A stretch of DNA of 54,564 nucleotides. It comes from Bacteroidota bacterium (lineage in GTDB: Bacteria > Bacteroidota > Bacteroidia > AKYH767-A > OLB10). Positions within the stretch are counted from its first letter, which is position 1; the number at the start of each line of letters is the position of its first letter. This document shows, piece after piece, positions 9,201 to 17,894 of the stretch. Position numbers and translations under genes: made by a program. Below the pieces are notes generated by a model, which had not been told where the DNA came from, searched no databases, and saw only the letters and a list, made by a program, of their open reading frames with translations. Where the stretch lies: contig CANGJU010000005.1 in NCBI GenBank assembly GCA_947453935.1, forward strand, positions 1-54,564. The letters are read 5' to 3'.

Positions 9201-10358
9201 AGCTAAATCATTTGTTGATGTACAAATTCCTGCATAGGCCATTATCGTAATACCACTACCAGGCTCATAGGCTGTGGTCGCAGTTCTGTTTCCACTACAT
9301 GATCCTGTAGAAGCGTTAAATGTGTGTTGCGCACCAAACTGATGTCCCATTTCATGAGCTACATAATCAATGTCAAATGCATCACCAACTGGACTACCAG
9401 AACCAGTGACTCCACCTGCTTTATTCGCAGTACAGGGTACTCCAAGATAGGCAACTCCGCCACCACCAGTGCTAAATACGTGTCCAATATCGTAATTGGC
9501 AGAGCCAATTATATTATTACATGTTGTTATGTTTTCTCCAAGCATTGTTGAACCACTTGTATTGGTAAAAGGGTCTGTGGTTGCGTTTGTATAAATCAAT
9601 AATGTATCGTTAGGGACTAATGTTAGTTTGATAGCTAATTCATCTGAGTAAACAGCATTTACACGGTTGACCGAAGCAACCATTCCTGCTAGTGCACCAG
9701 CTTTTGTTCCTCCATAAAATGCTGCGTATTCTCCAGTACATGATAATGCTAATCGATAATTACGAAGCTGTGTTCCGTGAGTTCTTAAATTATTTGTTGT
9801 GCTTTTGTATGACTTTACTTCTTTTATCAGGTCATTAGTTTCACAGTTAAAACCGGTAGTTCTATTAAAGTTTTTCTTTTCATAAAGAATGCAATTCTGT
9901 GTATCAAAATTGTTTAAAGGATCATAATAAAAAACTCCTTCGGCAGATACAATCATGACATGAACTCCAATTGGTGAAATACTCAATGACAGTCGTGCTG
10001 TAGGATCGTTGATTCCTTGTCCTCGGTAGGTTCGAATTTCATCATAAACCGCATTTAAATCAGGATGCATTACATACGTCCTTTCTATTTCGAAAGTAAC
10101 AAGTTTATTAAGACTTATCGGAAGTGAAACTTGTAACGACTGTTTGTTCTTTGTGTTTTCTAGAGGGGCATTTATAAGAATTGCTTTCAAAGATGAAAAG
10201 TTATAGCTCAATCCTATATAAGATTGTGGGTAGGCGTATCTGGATGGAGCCGTTGAATATTGCTCTGTTGACCAGTAATTAAAAGGTATAATTACCTGAG
10301 CAGTTGATAAGGTATTTGAAACAATAATTAAGCAACAAGCTAATATTAAACTTTTCAT
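6273..10358 (-). CDS. Secreted reprolysin-like zinc metalloprotease with PKD-like repeats, proprotein convertase P domain and IPT/TIG-like domain
   Basis: 1361 aa; signal peptide MKSLILACCLIIVSNTLSTAQ; zinc motif HEMGHQFGAQH (HExxHxxGxxH); PKD-like repeats (SICQGQNSVVYTS / ALCQGTNNINYVI); P-domain HTWVGDLDIYLQAPDGTRIGLSDQTG. No T9SS sorting domain visible at the C-terminus. Confidence 0.9.
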   Translation of the reverse strand: MKSLILACCLIIVSNTLSTAQVIIPFNYWSTEQYSTAPSRYAYPQSYIGLSYNFSSLKAILINAPLENTKNKQSLQVSLPISLNKLVTFEIERTYVMHPDLNAVYDEIRTYRGQGINDPTARLSLSISPIGVHVMIVSAEGVFYYDPLNNFDTQNCILYEKKNFNRTTGFNCETNDLIKEVKSYKSTTNNLRTHGTQLRNYRLALSCTGEYAAFYGGTKAGALAGMVASVNRVNAVYSDELAIKLTLVPNDTLLIYTNATTDPFTNTSGSTMLGENITTCNNIIGSANYDIGHVFSTGGGGVAYLGVPCTANKAGGVTGSGSPVGDAFDIDYVAHEMGHQFGAQHTFNASTGSCSGNRTATTAYEPGSGITIMAYAGICTSTNDLAPNSIPYFHTKSFDQITTYITTGGGSTCPTTTNTGNTPPTVTSTLVYNIPFQTPFELTASGSDANGDALTYCWEEYDLGATGNWNAPVGDAPIFRPFSPVSSPTRTFPKISDIVNNVTTIGELLPSYARTLKFRITVRDNRIGGGGVMHPEDTVKVNVINTTSAFAVTSPNTNVTWNTGQSAVVTWNISNTTASPISCTNVAILLSTDGGYTYPLTILSSTPNDGTETITVPAYLSTTARIKVQSVGNIFFDISNTNFTIAAGSTVLSTLNTSSLTTTTYCSGSSLIINYTGDGPANAGNIFTAQLSNATGSFAIPINIGTLSASTNTGSINCIIPSNTPTGSGYRIRVIASNPAVTGADNGTNLTIQNPITTAGTISGLSSICQGQNSVVYTSTSVANASTYSWTLPTGFTIIAGANSNSITCSTSTNAVSGNVSVVASNVCGNGPASANYAVTVNALPSAPGSITGTNALCQGTNNINYVITTIANATSYLWTLSSGAQIISGSNTNAIAVNFSDTAQSGTITVQGVNACGSGSTSTLAINVSSAPISPVITASGSTTSCSNQGVQLNFTAQPGYNYQWRLNGNAISGATGNTYLATTTGSYDVIASITPIGAQTFNSTSTSFITDNSCTAATNTINVSGYSGTIRSSGIYVKMNITHTWVGDLDIYLQAPDGTRIGLSDQTGNTNNSGDNFTNTIFADSGSAILGTSGAPYTGLFKPWNTIFTVTGCTNATTTTTFASLGGGKINPNGNWSLVAFDRAATDTGRIQSWSIYFPYAGSNCTKLSNSINISITNSPTITSTTPTTVPVGGTITITGTNLNNASGLTINGGVISNYTINSPTSITAVIPTGATSGPLSVVTPCGAASSGTITVTNFLTLNVAAFIEGFYNNGGTLNAVSSPNESDTIRIELHEVISPFALVHSVTSTLDTNGNSTSTLPASLLGNAYYIVLRHRNSLETWSKNPVVMQQTNNFSFK

Positions 10359-10400
10359 AGTTGTGAATCTATTGGCAATATACTAATAACGTATAAAATA

Positions 10401-10434
10401 AAAAAGCCCTATAGGATGATCTACAGGGCTTTTA
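10401..10434 (-). terminator. Rho-independent terminator (near-bidirectional) downstream of the T9SS protein gene
   Basis: AAAAAGCCCTATAG gatgat CTACAGGGCTTTT; GC stem with flanking A/T tracts. Confidence 0.8.
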
Positions 10435-10450
10435 GAATTAAAAGGTTTTA

Positions 10451-13400
10451 TTACTTAGTAACAATCATTCTCTTAGTGATTGTTTTTCCATTATAATTTA
10501 ATGTGTACATGTACATTCCTTCTGAAAGGGTAGCAGTATTATAGTATACTGTATGTAAACCAGCACCTTCATTTCCATTTACAAGTACCGCAATTGTTTG
10601 TCCTAATAAATCAGTAACCGTTAAGTTAACTTGACCAAATTCAGGAATAACAAAATCGATAGCTGTATTTGTCAATGATGGGTTAGGGTAGTTTTGACTT
10701 AATCCGAAATTATCAGCTGCAATTTCATTTACACCTAAAGGAGTACATAAACCTAAGTCAGTGATACAAACATCATCAATCACCCAACCTTCGTCAACTG
10801 CTGAATAATCAGAAGCAAACTTCCAACGAACAATCATTTGTGTACTTGCACCCGGATCAATTGTTTTTTCAGTTTTGAACCAGCTTGTTCTATTTCCTGT
10901 AAATCCGAATACAGTAGGGCTGCTTGGGTTTAATGAAGTTACATAAGTGTAGTTAGGACTAGCGCCATATAATTGAATATTTGGAGTTCCTGCATAATCA
11001 ACATTGTTCCATGATTGACCATAATCAACAGAGAAATCTACACCACCACCATCAGCACCATACTCCATTTTATAACGATTCCAGAATTCAACTTTATAGC
11101 AGTGACCTTGTTCAACACGTACTAATGCTGAAAATAAACCTGCTGAATCAATGTTTGAATAGTTGCCTGATAAATTAGTAGCCCAAGCCATATTACCACT
11201 ATGCGTACCGCTTAATGTTGGTTTAGTTGGGTTACCCATTTGCCATGACTCTTGATAAGCGTAAGAATCAGAGTTTGCAGTTACCCATTGACTTCCGCTT
11301 TCAAATCCAGTACAGTAAGGTAATTGACTAGTTGTTACAGAGTCAAAAACTAATACATTAATACATGTAGTATCGTCTAATTGATAATTATCTGTTTGAT
11401 TATTTGGATCGTAAGTATAAACACAAACCTGGTGATATCCTGGTACAGCAATCCAGTTTGTGCTGAATGCATGTAACTTAGAACTATCAGTTGCTAAACC
11501 ACCAATTGCACTGTAATCTACAAAGTCAGAACTCGCAACATTGCCATCAATTGATAATACAGCCATGTGGTTGTTCACAGTAAACACACCATTATTCTTA
11601 ATGTTTCCAGAGAAATTAACTGGTTGACCAGGGAATAATAATTGATTTTGCACTGTAGTATTTACAACTGTTGGAGTTACTGATAATGGGATTGGTACAA
11701 ATAATTCGAAGTTGTCTATTGAAACTCCGTCCATTGTTCCGAAGTTGTTTGTGTATACAAAACGGAATTGAATTAAATTCGGTAATGTACCACCGTTAGT
11801 AGCATTTTCTAAGTTCTTGATTTGGCTCATTACCCATCCACCAGAAATATCATCCCAAAGAGTAACATTATTATACCAGTTTGTAGCATCTGATGTTAAA
11901 GCCGGCTGTAAAGTTGACCAAGTATTATTATTATTTAAACAATATTCAATATGGAAATCAGGGCCGAAAGTATTCATAGCGCGATTTTGCATGAAACGTA
12001 ATGTCGCACCCGCCGCACTTGTTAAATCGAAGTAAGGAGTGTATAAATAAGCTTGAGTAGCTCCTGCTACCGCACTTGTTAAGTTCATATCCCAACATGT
12101 AATAGGAGAGAATGCACCTGTTGTTACGCCAAAGTTAGGAGTACCAAATTCCCATGCATTACCTGCTGATGCTAAAGGATCAGCAGCTGGTGCCCATCCG
12201 ATATTCCCATTTTCGAAATTATCAGAATAATAATTCGTAAATGTTGGAGTAATAGTTGGCTGACCATAGATAATTGTTGATGCTGTATCATTTAAATTGT
12301 TCACATCTCCTGGTAATTCAGACCAAGCTGTAACAGTAACAGGACCTGCAATCATATTAAATGGAGGTAATGTGATATCTAAGTTTGAACATGGAGGTAA
12401 TGTACCTGTCCAAACAAAAGAAGCTGATGCACCACTTGAAGTTGTATAAGAAATTGGAACTGATGTAATAGTTTGTGTTGCACTTGCATTTGATAATGTG
12501 GCAATTAAAGATACAGGTGTTCCTGCAGGATAATTAGAAATACCGCCACCTAATACCGTAATACCAACATCATTACCATTTGTTCCGGTCACACAGAAGT
12601 CGTCTATTGTAGCACCACCGTTCAATGTGATAATACCATCAGACGAGAATGTGAAACGGAATTGAACGGCTGTTGAACTTCCTAATACGTTAGCTAAACA
12701 ACATAATTTGTATGATGGGAAAATCCATCCTGAAGTTGGACCTGACCAAGCGTCTAAAGCAGTAAAGTTTGGCATCAATGGAATATTTTCATTATACCAA
12801 TTTTTAGCACAATTCGGATCATTTGCTACATAGTTCCATGTTACACCACCATCATTTGTGTACTCTAAAATAACACCATCCCAACCTTTTTCAGCATCAT
12901 AATACAAAGCAAATTTTAATTCACCTGTAGTAATGTTACTCATGTCAAGGTATGGAGTATATAAATAAGTTAAGTCGTTGTTGCCATATGCAGCATTCAA
13001 GTTAACATCCCATGCATTAGAGCCAGAGTAGGCAGATGCTGGATTACCCGTTCCTGGTGTACCAAGTTCCCAAGTATCAGCTGGGTTTTGATTTGGTGCT
13101 ATGTTAGCAGACCATCCTTGGTTTCCACTTTCAAAGTCATCACATAAAGGAGCTGTTAGCGTAGGGATACCAACTAAACTTACGCAAACACTATCATTTG
13201 TATGATCACAATCACCAGCTAAATCTGTCCACATACAAACTGTAAATGCACCCGTTTGAGCTGTAATTGAGTTAAGAATATAGTTTATTTGTGCACCTGG
13301 TGTAAGTGGTCCCGCAACTTGAGTAGTTACAGGAGTACCGTTATTGATTGTATAGGTAAAGTTAAAATTAGATTGAGGTGCAGTACCATAGTTTTCTAAT

Positions 13401-14986
13401 GTTAAATCGATACTTACTGGTTGTCCTGCTGGTATACCTGTACCGTTTGTTGGAGAGTTAAGAGCATTGATACCAACATCGCCTGTACATGGAATAGTAA
13501 CGCAGAAGTCATCAATCCAGAATCCTAAACGTTGAACAGATATATCTGAAGTGAACTTAAAGCGGAATTGAATTGTTGGTTGTCCAGTTAAACCAGCTAC
13601 TGTTCCTAATTTATAACTTGATTTATTCCAATTAGTCGTATTCGGAACACCTGTCCAAGCATCTATAGTACCTCCTGAAATCGTTCCATTATACCAGTTT
13701 AATCCGTTAGGGTCATTTTGAACCCCAATTGTTGTCCATGTTGGACTTGCTACTGTCGGATCAGAAGAGAATTGTAATACAACTCCATCATAATTGTTTT
13801 CCAAATTAGTTACTTGCCAGAAGGTCATGTTAGCTAACGACACCCCTGAGAAATCCCAAATTGGTGTTGAAACATAAGCTTCGCTGTTATCTAAGTATGT
13901 ACCTGAAAGAGGAAATCCTAATACATTACTTCCACCGTGTGGAGTTACAATAGAAGTATTTCCAATTTCCCATGGAGTACCTGCTACTGTATTAAAGCCC
14001 CATAATTGTTGAGAGCCAGAAACATTTTCAAAATCATCACAAAAAGGAATACTTGCACCATCACTAACAATAAAACAAGAAGTATCTGAAGAGCCAATAT
14101 TGAAACATCCATCATATGCATCTATATACCAACAAACAGTGTCGCCAATGTTTGCTGGAAATAATTGACCATACCAAGTTGTATCTGGGTAGAATAAAAA
14201 CATACCACCTGTTGAGCTATAAGGACTGCTATTTACAGAATATAAAAGATCTGCAAATTGAATAGGAGTGGGAGAGTTATCGTAAATGTTTGCGTAAATA
14301 TCGTATGGTCCAGTATTGTAAACAGCATTAACCCAAGTTGGGAAGCCTGGCGTGTTTATGATTGTTGGAGGAATTAACTCACATGGGGAAGCAATAACTT
14401 CAATATCGTCTAATAACCATCCGTATCTACCATTTAAACCATTGTTACTGTTAAAGTCAACCATTGTAAATCGAACTTGAACAGAAGCTGCGTTTGCTGC
14501 TAAAACAGAGATGTCAAAACTTTCGTTTTGCCACCAGTTTGCAGCCGGAGCAGTAGGAGTTCCTGGCGCCCAAATACCATAAGAAAGCTCGCTGAAACGA
14601 TTTCCTTGATTGATAAAATCGGCAGTTCCAAGGTACGTGCTGTTGGTTCCAGTCACCTGTGTCCATGTAGCACCGTTGTCAGTGGAAACCTCGATTTTTG
14701 CAGTATCTGTAAATTCAATTTTACAAATTTGCTTGAAGTTTAAAACAACGTAGTTGTTTCCTGCTGTTGAAAATGTATTGCTTGTTAATGTAACAGTCTG
14801 GCCATTTCCATAACGACCTCTGTAAGAGTTCGGGGCACTGGTAGAATAGTTAGCATCGATGTTCCAGCCAGGATTCCCTGCTGATGTTAGACCATAAGGA
14901 CCTGGTCCGTCGAAGTTCTCTGTGAACTGCGCCTTTAACATCGTAACATTAACGAATAACAAAAGCGTAAGTATCAGTCGTTTCAT
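10451..14986 (-). CDS. Very large T9SS type A sorting-domain protein with tandem MAM/jelly-roll-like modules
   Basis: 1511 aa; signal peptide; repeated modules of the form (C)DDFE..G...W.LGTP...AW..NL...YLYTPY.D......IDDFCVT; C-terminal SQNYPNPSLTNTAIDFVIPEFGQVNLTVTDLLGQTIAVLVNG...YTLNYNGKTITKRMIVTK is a canonical T9SS type A CTD. Confidence 0.92.
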   Translation of the reverse strand: MKRLILTLLLFVNVTMLKAQFTENFDGPGPYGLTSAGNPGWNIDANYSTSAPNSYRGRYGNGQTVTLTSNTFSTAGNNYVVLNFKQICKIEFTDTAKIEVSTDNGATWTQVTGTNSTYLGTADFINQGNRFSELSYGIWAPGTPTAPAANWWQNESFDISVLAANAASVQVRFTMVDFNSNNGLNGRYGWLLDDIEVIASPCELIPPTIINTPGFPTWVNAVYNTGPYDIYANIYDNSPTPIQFADLLYSVNSSPYSSTGGMFLFYPDTTWYGQLFPANIGDTVCWYIDAYDGCFNIGSSDTSCFIVSDGASIPFCDDFENVSGSQQLWGFNTVAGTPWEIGNTSIVTPHGGSNVLGFPLSGTYLDNSEAYVSTPIWDFSGVSLANMTFWQVTNLENNYDGVVLQFSSDPTVASPTWTTIGVQNDPNGLNWYNGTISGGTIDAWTGVPNTTNWNKSSYKLGTVAGLTGQPTIQFRFKFTSDISVQRLGFWIDDFCVTIPCTGDVGINALNSPTNGTGIPAGQPVSIDLTLENYGTAPQSNFNFTYTINNGTPVTTQVAGPLTPGAQINYILNSITAQTGAFTVCMWTDLAGDCDHTNDSVCVSLVGIPTLTAPLCDDFESGNQGWSANIAPNQNPADTWELGTPGTGNPASAYSGSNAWDVNLNAAYGNNDLTYLYTPYLDMSNITTGELKFALYYDAEKGWDGVILEYTNDGGVTWNYVANDPNCAKNWYNENIPLMPNFTALDAWSGPTSGWIFPSYKLCCLANVLGSSTAVQFRFTFSSDGIITLNGGATIDDFCVTGTNGNDVGITVLGGGISNYPAGTPVSLIATLSNASATQTITSVPISYTTSSGASASFVWTGTLPPCSNLDITLPPFNMIAGPVTVTAWSELPGDVNNLNDTASTIIYGQPTITPTFTNYYSDNFENGNIGWAPAADPLASAGNAWEFGTPNFGVTTGAFSPITCWDMNLTSAVAGATQAYLYTPYFDLTSAAGATLRFMQNRAMNTFGPDFHIEYCLNNNNTWSTLQPALTSDATNWYNNVTLWDDISGGWVMSQIKNLENATNGGTLPNLIQFRFVYTNNFGTMDGVSIDNFELFVPIPLSVTPTVVNTTVQNQLLFPGQPVNFSGNIKNNGVFTVNNHMAVLSIDGNVASSDFVDYSAIGGLATDSSKLHAFSTNWIAVPGYHQVCVYTYDPNNQTDNYQLDDTTCINVLVFDSVTTSQLPYCTGFESGSQWVTANSDSYAYQESWQMGNPTKPTLSGTHSGNMAWATNLSGNYSNIDSAGLFSALVRVEQGHCYKVEFWNRYKMEYGADGGGVDFSVDYGQSWNNVDYAGTPNIQLYGASPNYTYVTSLNPSSPTVFGFTGNRTSWFKTEKTIDPGASTQMIVRWKFASDYSAVDEGWVIDDVCITDLGLCTPLGVNEIAADNFGLSQNYPNPSLTNTAIDFVIPEFGQVNLTVTDLLGQTIAVLVNGNEGAGLHTVYYNTATLSEGMYMYTLNYNGKTITKRMIVTK

Positions 14987-15144
14987 AAGTAAGTATTTGG
15001 TTTTTTCAGTTGGTTTTTTAATCTCAGATTTTGTTAATTTTCAAAAATAGAAAAATTCTGATATAACACAGCATATCCTGCTAGTTTTTTCGCATGAATT
15101 TTCAACAATTGTGATACGTCCCAATTGTCAATATCTTTTAAAGA

Positions 15145-15173
15145 TAAAAAACCGGGAATTGTCCCTGTTTTTT
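15145..15173 (-). terminator. Terminator downstream of hmgA
   Basis: AAAAACCGGGA ATTG TCCCTGTTTTTT; stem with one mismatch, T tract on the minus strand, just past the stop at 15189. Confidence 0.65.
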
Positions 15174-15188
15174 AATCCAGTATTTTAT

Positions 15189-16346
15189 TTATTCTATCCA
15201 AGATTTATAATAGTCATCCGACATGATTTTTACCCCATCCTCAGTAAGCCAAAGTGGTTTAAAAGTGTCAACCATTACAGCTAACTCCATCGTTTCTTTT
15301 TTACCGATACTTTTCTCAACAGTCCCGGGATGTGGCCCATGGGGTATTCCGGAAGGATGCAGCGTAATCTGACCTTGGGTAACTGATTTTCTACTCATGA
15401 AATCGCCATCAACATAGTATAAAACTTCATCTGAATCTACATTGCTGTGATTGTAAGGAGCAGGAATCGATAACGGATGGTAATCATACATCCTCGGCAC
15501 AAATGAACAAATAACAAAGTTGTGAGCCTCAAATGTTTGATGTATTGGTGGAGGCAAATGCAGCCTTCCAGTTATCGGTTCGAAATCCTGAATATTGAAA
15601 GCATATGGATAAAGATTGCCATCCCAGCCAATGGCATCAAACGGATGTGTAGCATAGATATACGGATAAACAATCCCTTGCTTCTTAATCATAACCTTGA
15701 AGTCGCCCGTTTCATTATGCGTCTTCATGTTTTCAGGCCTTCTGATATCACGCTCGCACATTGGTGCATGCTCTTCAAATTGCCCATAATTATTCATATA
15801 TCTCTTCGGAAACTCAATAGCCGTGAATGAATCAACAATAAAAAGTCGATTGTTCTCATCATTGAAATGTAGTTGAAAAATGGTTCCTCTCGGAATTACC
15901 AAATAATCTCCATATCCAAACTCAATATCACCATAAATAGTTTTTAAAACGCCAGATCCTTTGTGTACAAAAATCACTTCATCCGCATCTGCATTTTTTA
16001 AGTAATAATCACTAATTGATTTTCGTGGTGCAGCAAGTGAGATATGCAAATCATTATTAACAAGTACCGCTTTTTTACTCTCAATGTAATCATCCTCAGG
16101 CTGAATATTAAATCCTAAAAAGCTCTGATGTTTTAAAAAACGTTGCGCGACAATTTTGGGCTCTCTTGAAAAAGGTTCTCCTAAAGATTTAACCATTGTT
16201 GGAGGATGGCAATGGTAAATCAGCGAGTAAATATTCGAAAATCCATGTGTAGAAACTAATTCCTCAGCATATAACTTTCCTTCCTCATTTCTGAATTGTG
16301 TATGTCGTTTGCGTGGGATTGATCCTTGTTTGTGATATTGAGGCAT
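15189..16346 (-). CDS. hmgA: Homogentisate 1,2-dioxygenase
   Basis: 385 aa; MPQYHKQGSIPRKRHTQFRNEEGKLYAEELVSTHGFSNIYSLIYH, DEVIFVHKGSG, YGDYLVIPRGTIFQ, HPSGIPHGPHPGT. Confidence 0.88.
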   Translation of the reverse strand: MPQYHKQGSIPRKRHTQFRNEEGKLYAEELVSTHGFSNIYSLIYHCHPPTMVKSLGEPFSREPKIVAQRFLKHQSFLGFNIQPEDDYIESKKAVLVNNDLHISLAAPRKSISDYYLKNADADEVIFVHKGSGVLKTIYGDIEFGYGDYLVIPRGTIFQLHFNDENNRLFIVDSFTAIEFPKRYMNNYGQFEEHAPMCERDIRRPENMKTHNETGDFKVMIKKQGIVYPYIYATHPFDAIGWDGNLYPYAFNIQDFEPITGRLHLPPPIHQTFEAHNFVICSFVPRMYDYHPLSIPAPYNHSNVDSDEVLYYVDGDFMSRKSVTQGQITLHPSGIPHGPHPGTVEKSIGKKETMELAVMVDTFKPLWLTEDGVKIMSDDYYKSWIE

Positions 16347-16415
16347 AATCTTTTTTGTCTGTTGCGAATATCGGAAATATATTCACTTTTTAGTCCGACA
16401 AATTTAACCAATGGT

Positions 16416-16423
16416 TACTTTTG
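16416..16423 (+). promoter_or_regulatory. -7 box (TACTTTTG) of the FAH-family gene
   Basis: Exact TAnnTTTG match 17 nt upstream of ATG 16441; -33 element weak. Confidence 0.5.
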
Positions 16424-16440
16424 TATCCAAATTTTAAAAT

Positions 16441-17463
16441 ATGAAACTTGTTAGTATTAATACACCCAAAGGTCCCGCGGTAGCGTTTTATGTGAATGGA
16501 AAGATTTATCCGTATGCCGAAATAGCATCTGTAAAAGGTATCTCAGCTCCGTTTTCAATGAAAGAGTTATTAGAAGGAGAGGAGAAATCAATGAATGCTG
16601 CCCGTGAAATGGAATTAAATATCATCGATGGTAAAATCGATTTCGCGGGATTGGAATGGAACTCAGTTAATATGTTAGCTCCTGTTCCTCAGCCTACTTC
16701 TTGTCGCGATGGGTATGCGTTTCGTCAGCATGTGGCTGCCGCTCGTCGTAATCGCGGAGTAGAAATGATTGCTGAGTTTGATGAATATCCGATTTTCTAT
16801 TTTACGAATCATAATGCGATTCAAGGGCCCGGAGATATTTATTGTATGCCTGATCATTTTCGACAGTTGGATTTTGAATTGGAAGCAGCTGTTGTTCTTG
16901 GTAAACGCGGGAGAAATGTGAAGGCTAAAGATGCTGATCAATATATCGCAGGTTATATGATCATGAATGATATGTCGGCTCGCCTTTTACAAATGGAAGA
17001 AATGAAATTGAATTTAGGTCCTGCAAAGGGAAAAGATTTTTCAACTGTAATTGGGCCCTATATGGTGACTCCCGATGAGTTGGAAGCATTTAAAGTATCA
17101 GCTAAAAAGGATCATGAAGGAAATAATTATAACCTCGCAATGAAATGTTGGGTTAATGGGGTGCAGGTAAGTGAGGGAAATATGGCTGATATGGACTGGA
17201 CTTTTGCTGAGATTATTGAACGTTGTGCTTATGGCGCTGATATTTTCCCTGGTGATGTAATCGGTTCTGGTACCGTTGGAACAGGTTGCTTTCTGGAGTT
17301 AAACGGAACAGGGAAATTAAATGACCCGAACTATCCGGTTCAATGGCTTCAAGAAGGTGATGTGGTGGAAATGTCGATTGATGGATTAGGCTGCTTGCAA
17401 AACACTATTAAAAAGGAAAGTTCAGACTTTTCAATATTGAATCTCAAGAAGAAACAGCATTAA
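16441..17463 (+). CDS. Fumarylacetoacetate hydrolase family protein
   Basis: 340 aa; DYE FAH-domain features (DFELEAAVVLGKRGRN, GYMIMNDMSAR, KGKDFSTVIGPYMVTPDE, GDVIGSGTVGTGC); divergent from hmgA, consistent with tyrosine catabolism. Confidence 0.88.
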   Translation: MKLVSINTPKGPAVAFYVNGKIYPYAEIASVKGISAPFSMKELLEGEEKSMNAAREMELNIIDGKIDFAGLEWNSVNMLAPVPQPTSCRDGYAFRQHVAAARRNRGVEMIAEFDEYPIFYFTNHNAIQGPGDIYCMPDHFRQLDFELEAAVVLGKRGRNVKAKDADQYIAGYMIMNDMSARLLQMEEMKLNLGPAKGKDFSTVIGPYMVTPDELEAFKVSAKKDHEGNNYNLAMKCWVNGVQVSEGNMADMDWTFAEIIERCAYGADIFPGDVIGSGTVGTGCFLELNGTGKLNDPNYPVQWLQEGDVVEMSIDGLGCLQNTIKKESSDFSILNLKKKQH

Positions 17464-17466
17464 AAT

Positions 17467-17496
17467 AAAAAAGTCCAGACATTGTCTGGACTTTTT
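17467..17496 (+). terminator. Rho-independent terminator after the FAH-family gene
   Basis: AAAAAGTCCAGAC ATT GTCTGGACTTTTT; perfect stem and T tract 4 nt after the stop. Confidence 0.92.
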
Positions 17497-17522
17497 ATTT
17501 TGTGGAGATTCAGTCTTTAAAA

Positions 17523-17847
17523 ATATCAGAGGGGAGGCAAGCTCCCCTTCCGATATCAACCTAAAAACCTAACCATTTTTTTTTCATTAACTTTTGTTTT
17601 AGTCAGCCCGAAGTAGCCTTACGGGGCTACTCCATAACTGACAATCAACCTGAAAAGCTAACCATGCTTTTGATTAAAGATTTTTTAAATTTCAAGTTGT
17701 CTATTGAGAGTAGCCTTACGGGGCTACTCTCTAGACGTTTAACCTAAAACACCAAAACCATTTAATCTTGCCTTACGGGGCAAAATGTTTTTATTGTAAT
17801 TGGAAGTTTAAAAATCAAAAACCTTACGGGGTTTATAAATTTCAAAT
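17523..17847. repeat. Array of five two-part hairpins; units 2-5 share the apex CC-TTACGG-GG
   Basis: Inner stems: GGGGAG/CTCCCC (17531-17547), AGTAGCC/GGCTACT (17612-17631), GAGAGTAGCC/GGCTACTCTC (17706-17731), TTGCC/GGCAA (17768-17783), AAACC/GGTTT (17819-17834). Outer stems: ATATC/GATAT, GTCAG/CTGAC, GTCTA/TAGAC, CATTT/AAATG, GAAGTTTA/TAAATTTC (one G-U). Units 1-3 are followed by AACCTAAAAACCTAACCAT, AACCTGAAAAGCTAACCAT and AACCTAAAACACCAAAACCAT. Confidence 0.85.
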
Positions 17848-17875
17848 CCAAACAGTATCTTATTTTCAGAACGAA

Positions 17876-17894
17876 AGATTTAATTGCTAAATCT
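17876..17894. other. Small perfect hairpin downstream of the array
   Basis: AGATTTA attgc TAAATCT, 7 bp stem and 5 nt loop. Confidence 0.4.

Noticed and set aside
15522-15830. 102 aa plus-strand ORF inside hmgA
   Set aside because: Antisense to a clear hmgA; no domain or ribosome-binding context.
17557-17760. Integron attC-like sites, because of CCTAAC(C) boxes near palindromes
   Set aside because: No matching GTTAGG partner boxes, no cassette ORFs and no integrase in the window.
17523-17847. Hairpin array as a CRISPR array
   Set aside because: Units are not identical direct repeats with unique spacers; stems change while pairing is kept, spacing is irregular (51-95 nt), and no cas genes are present.
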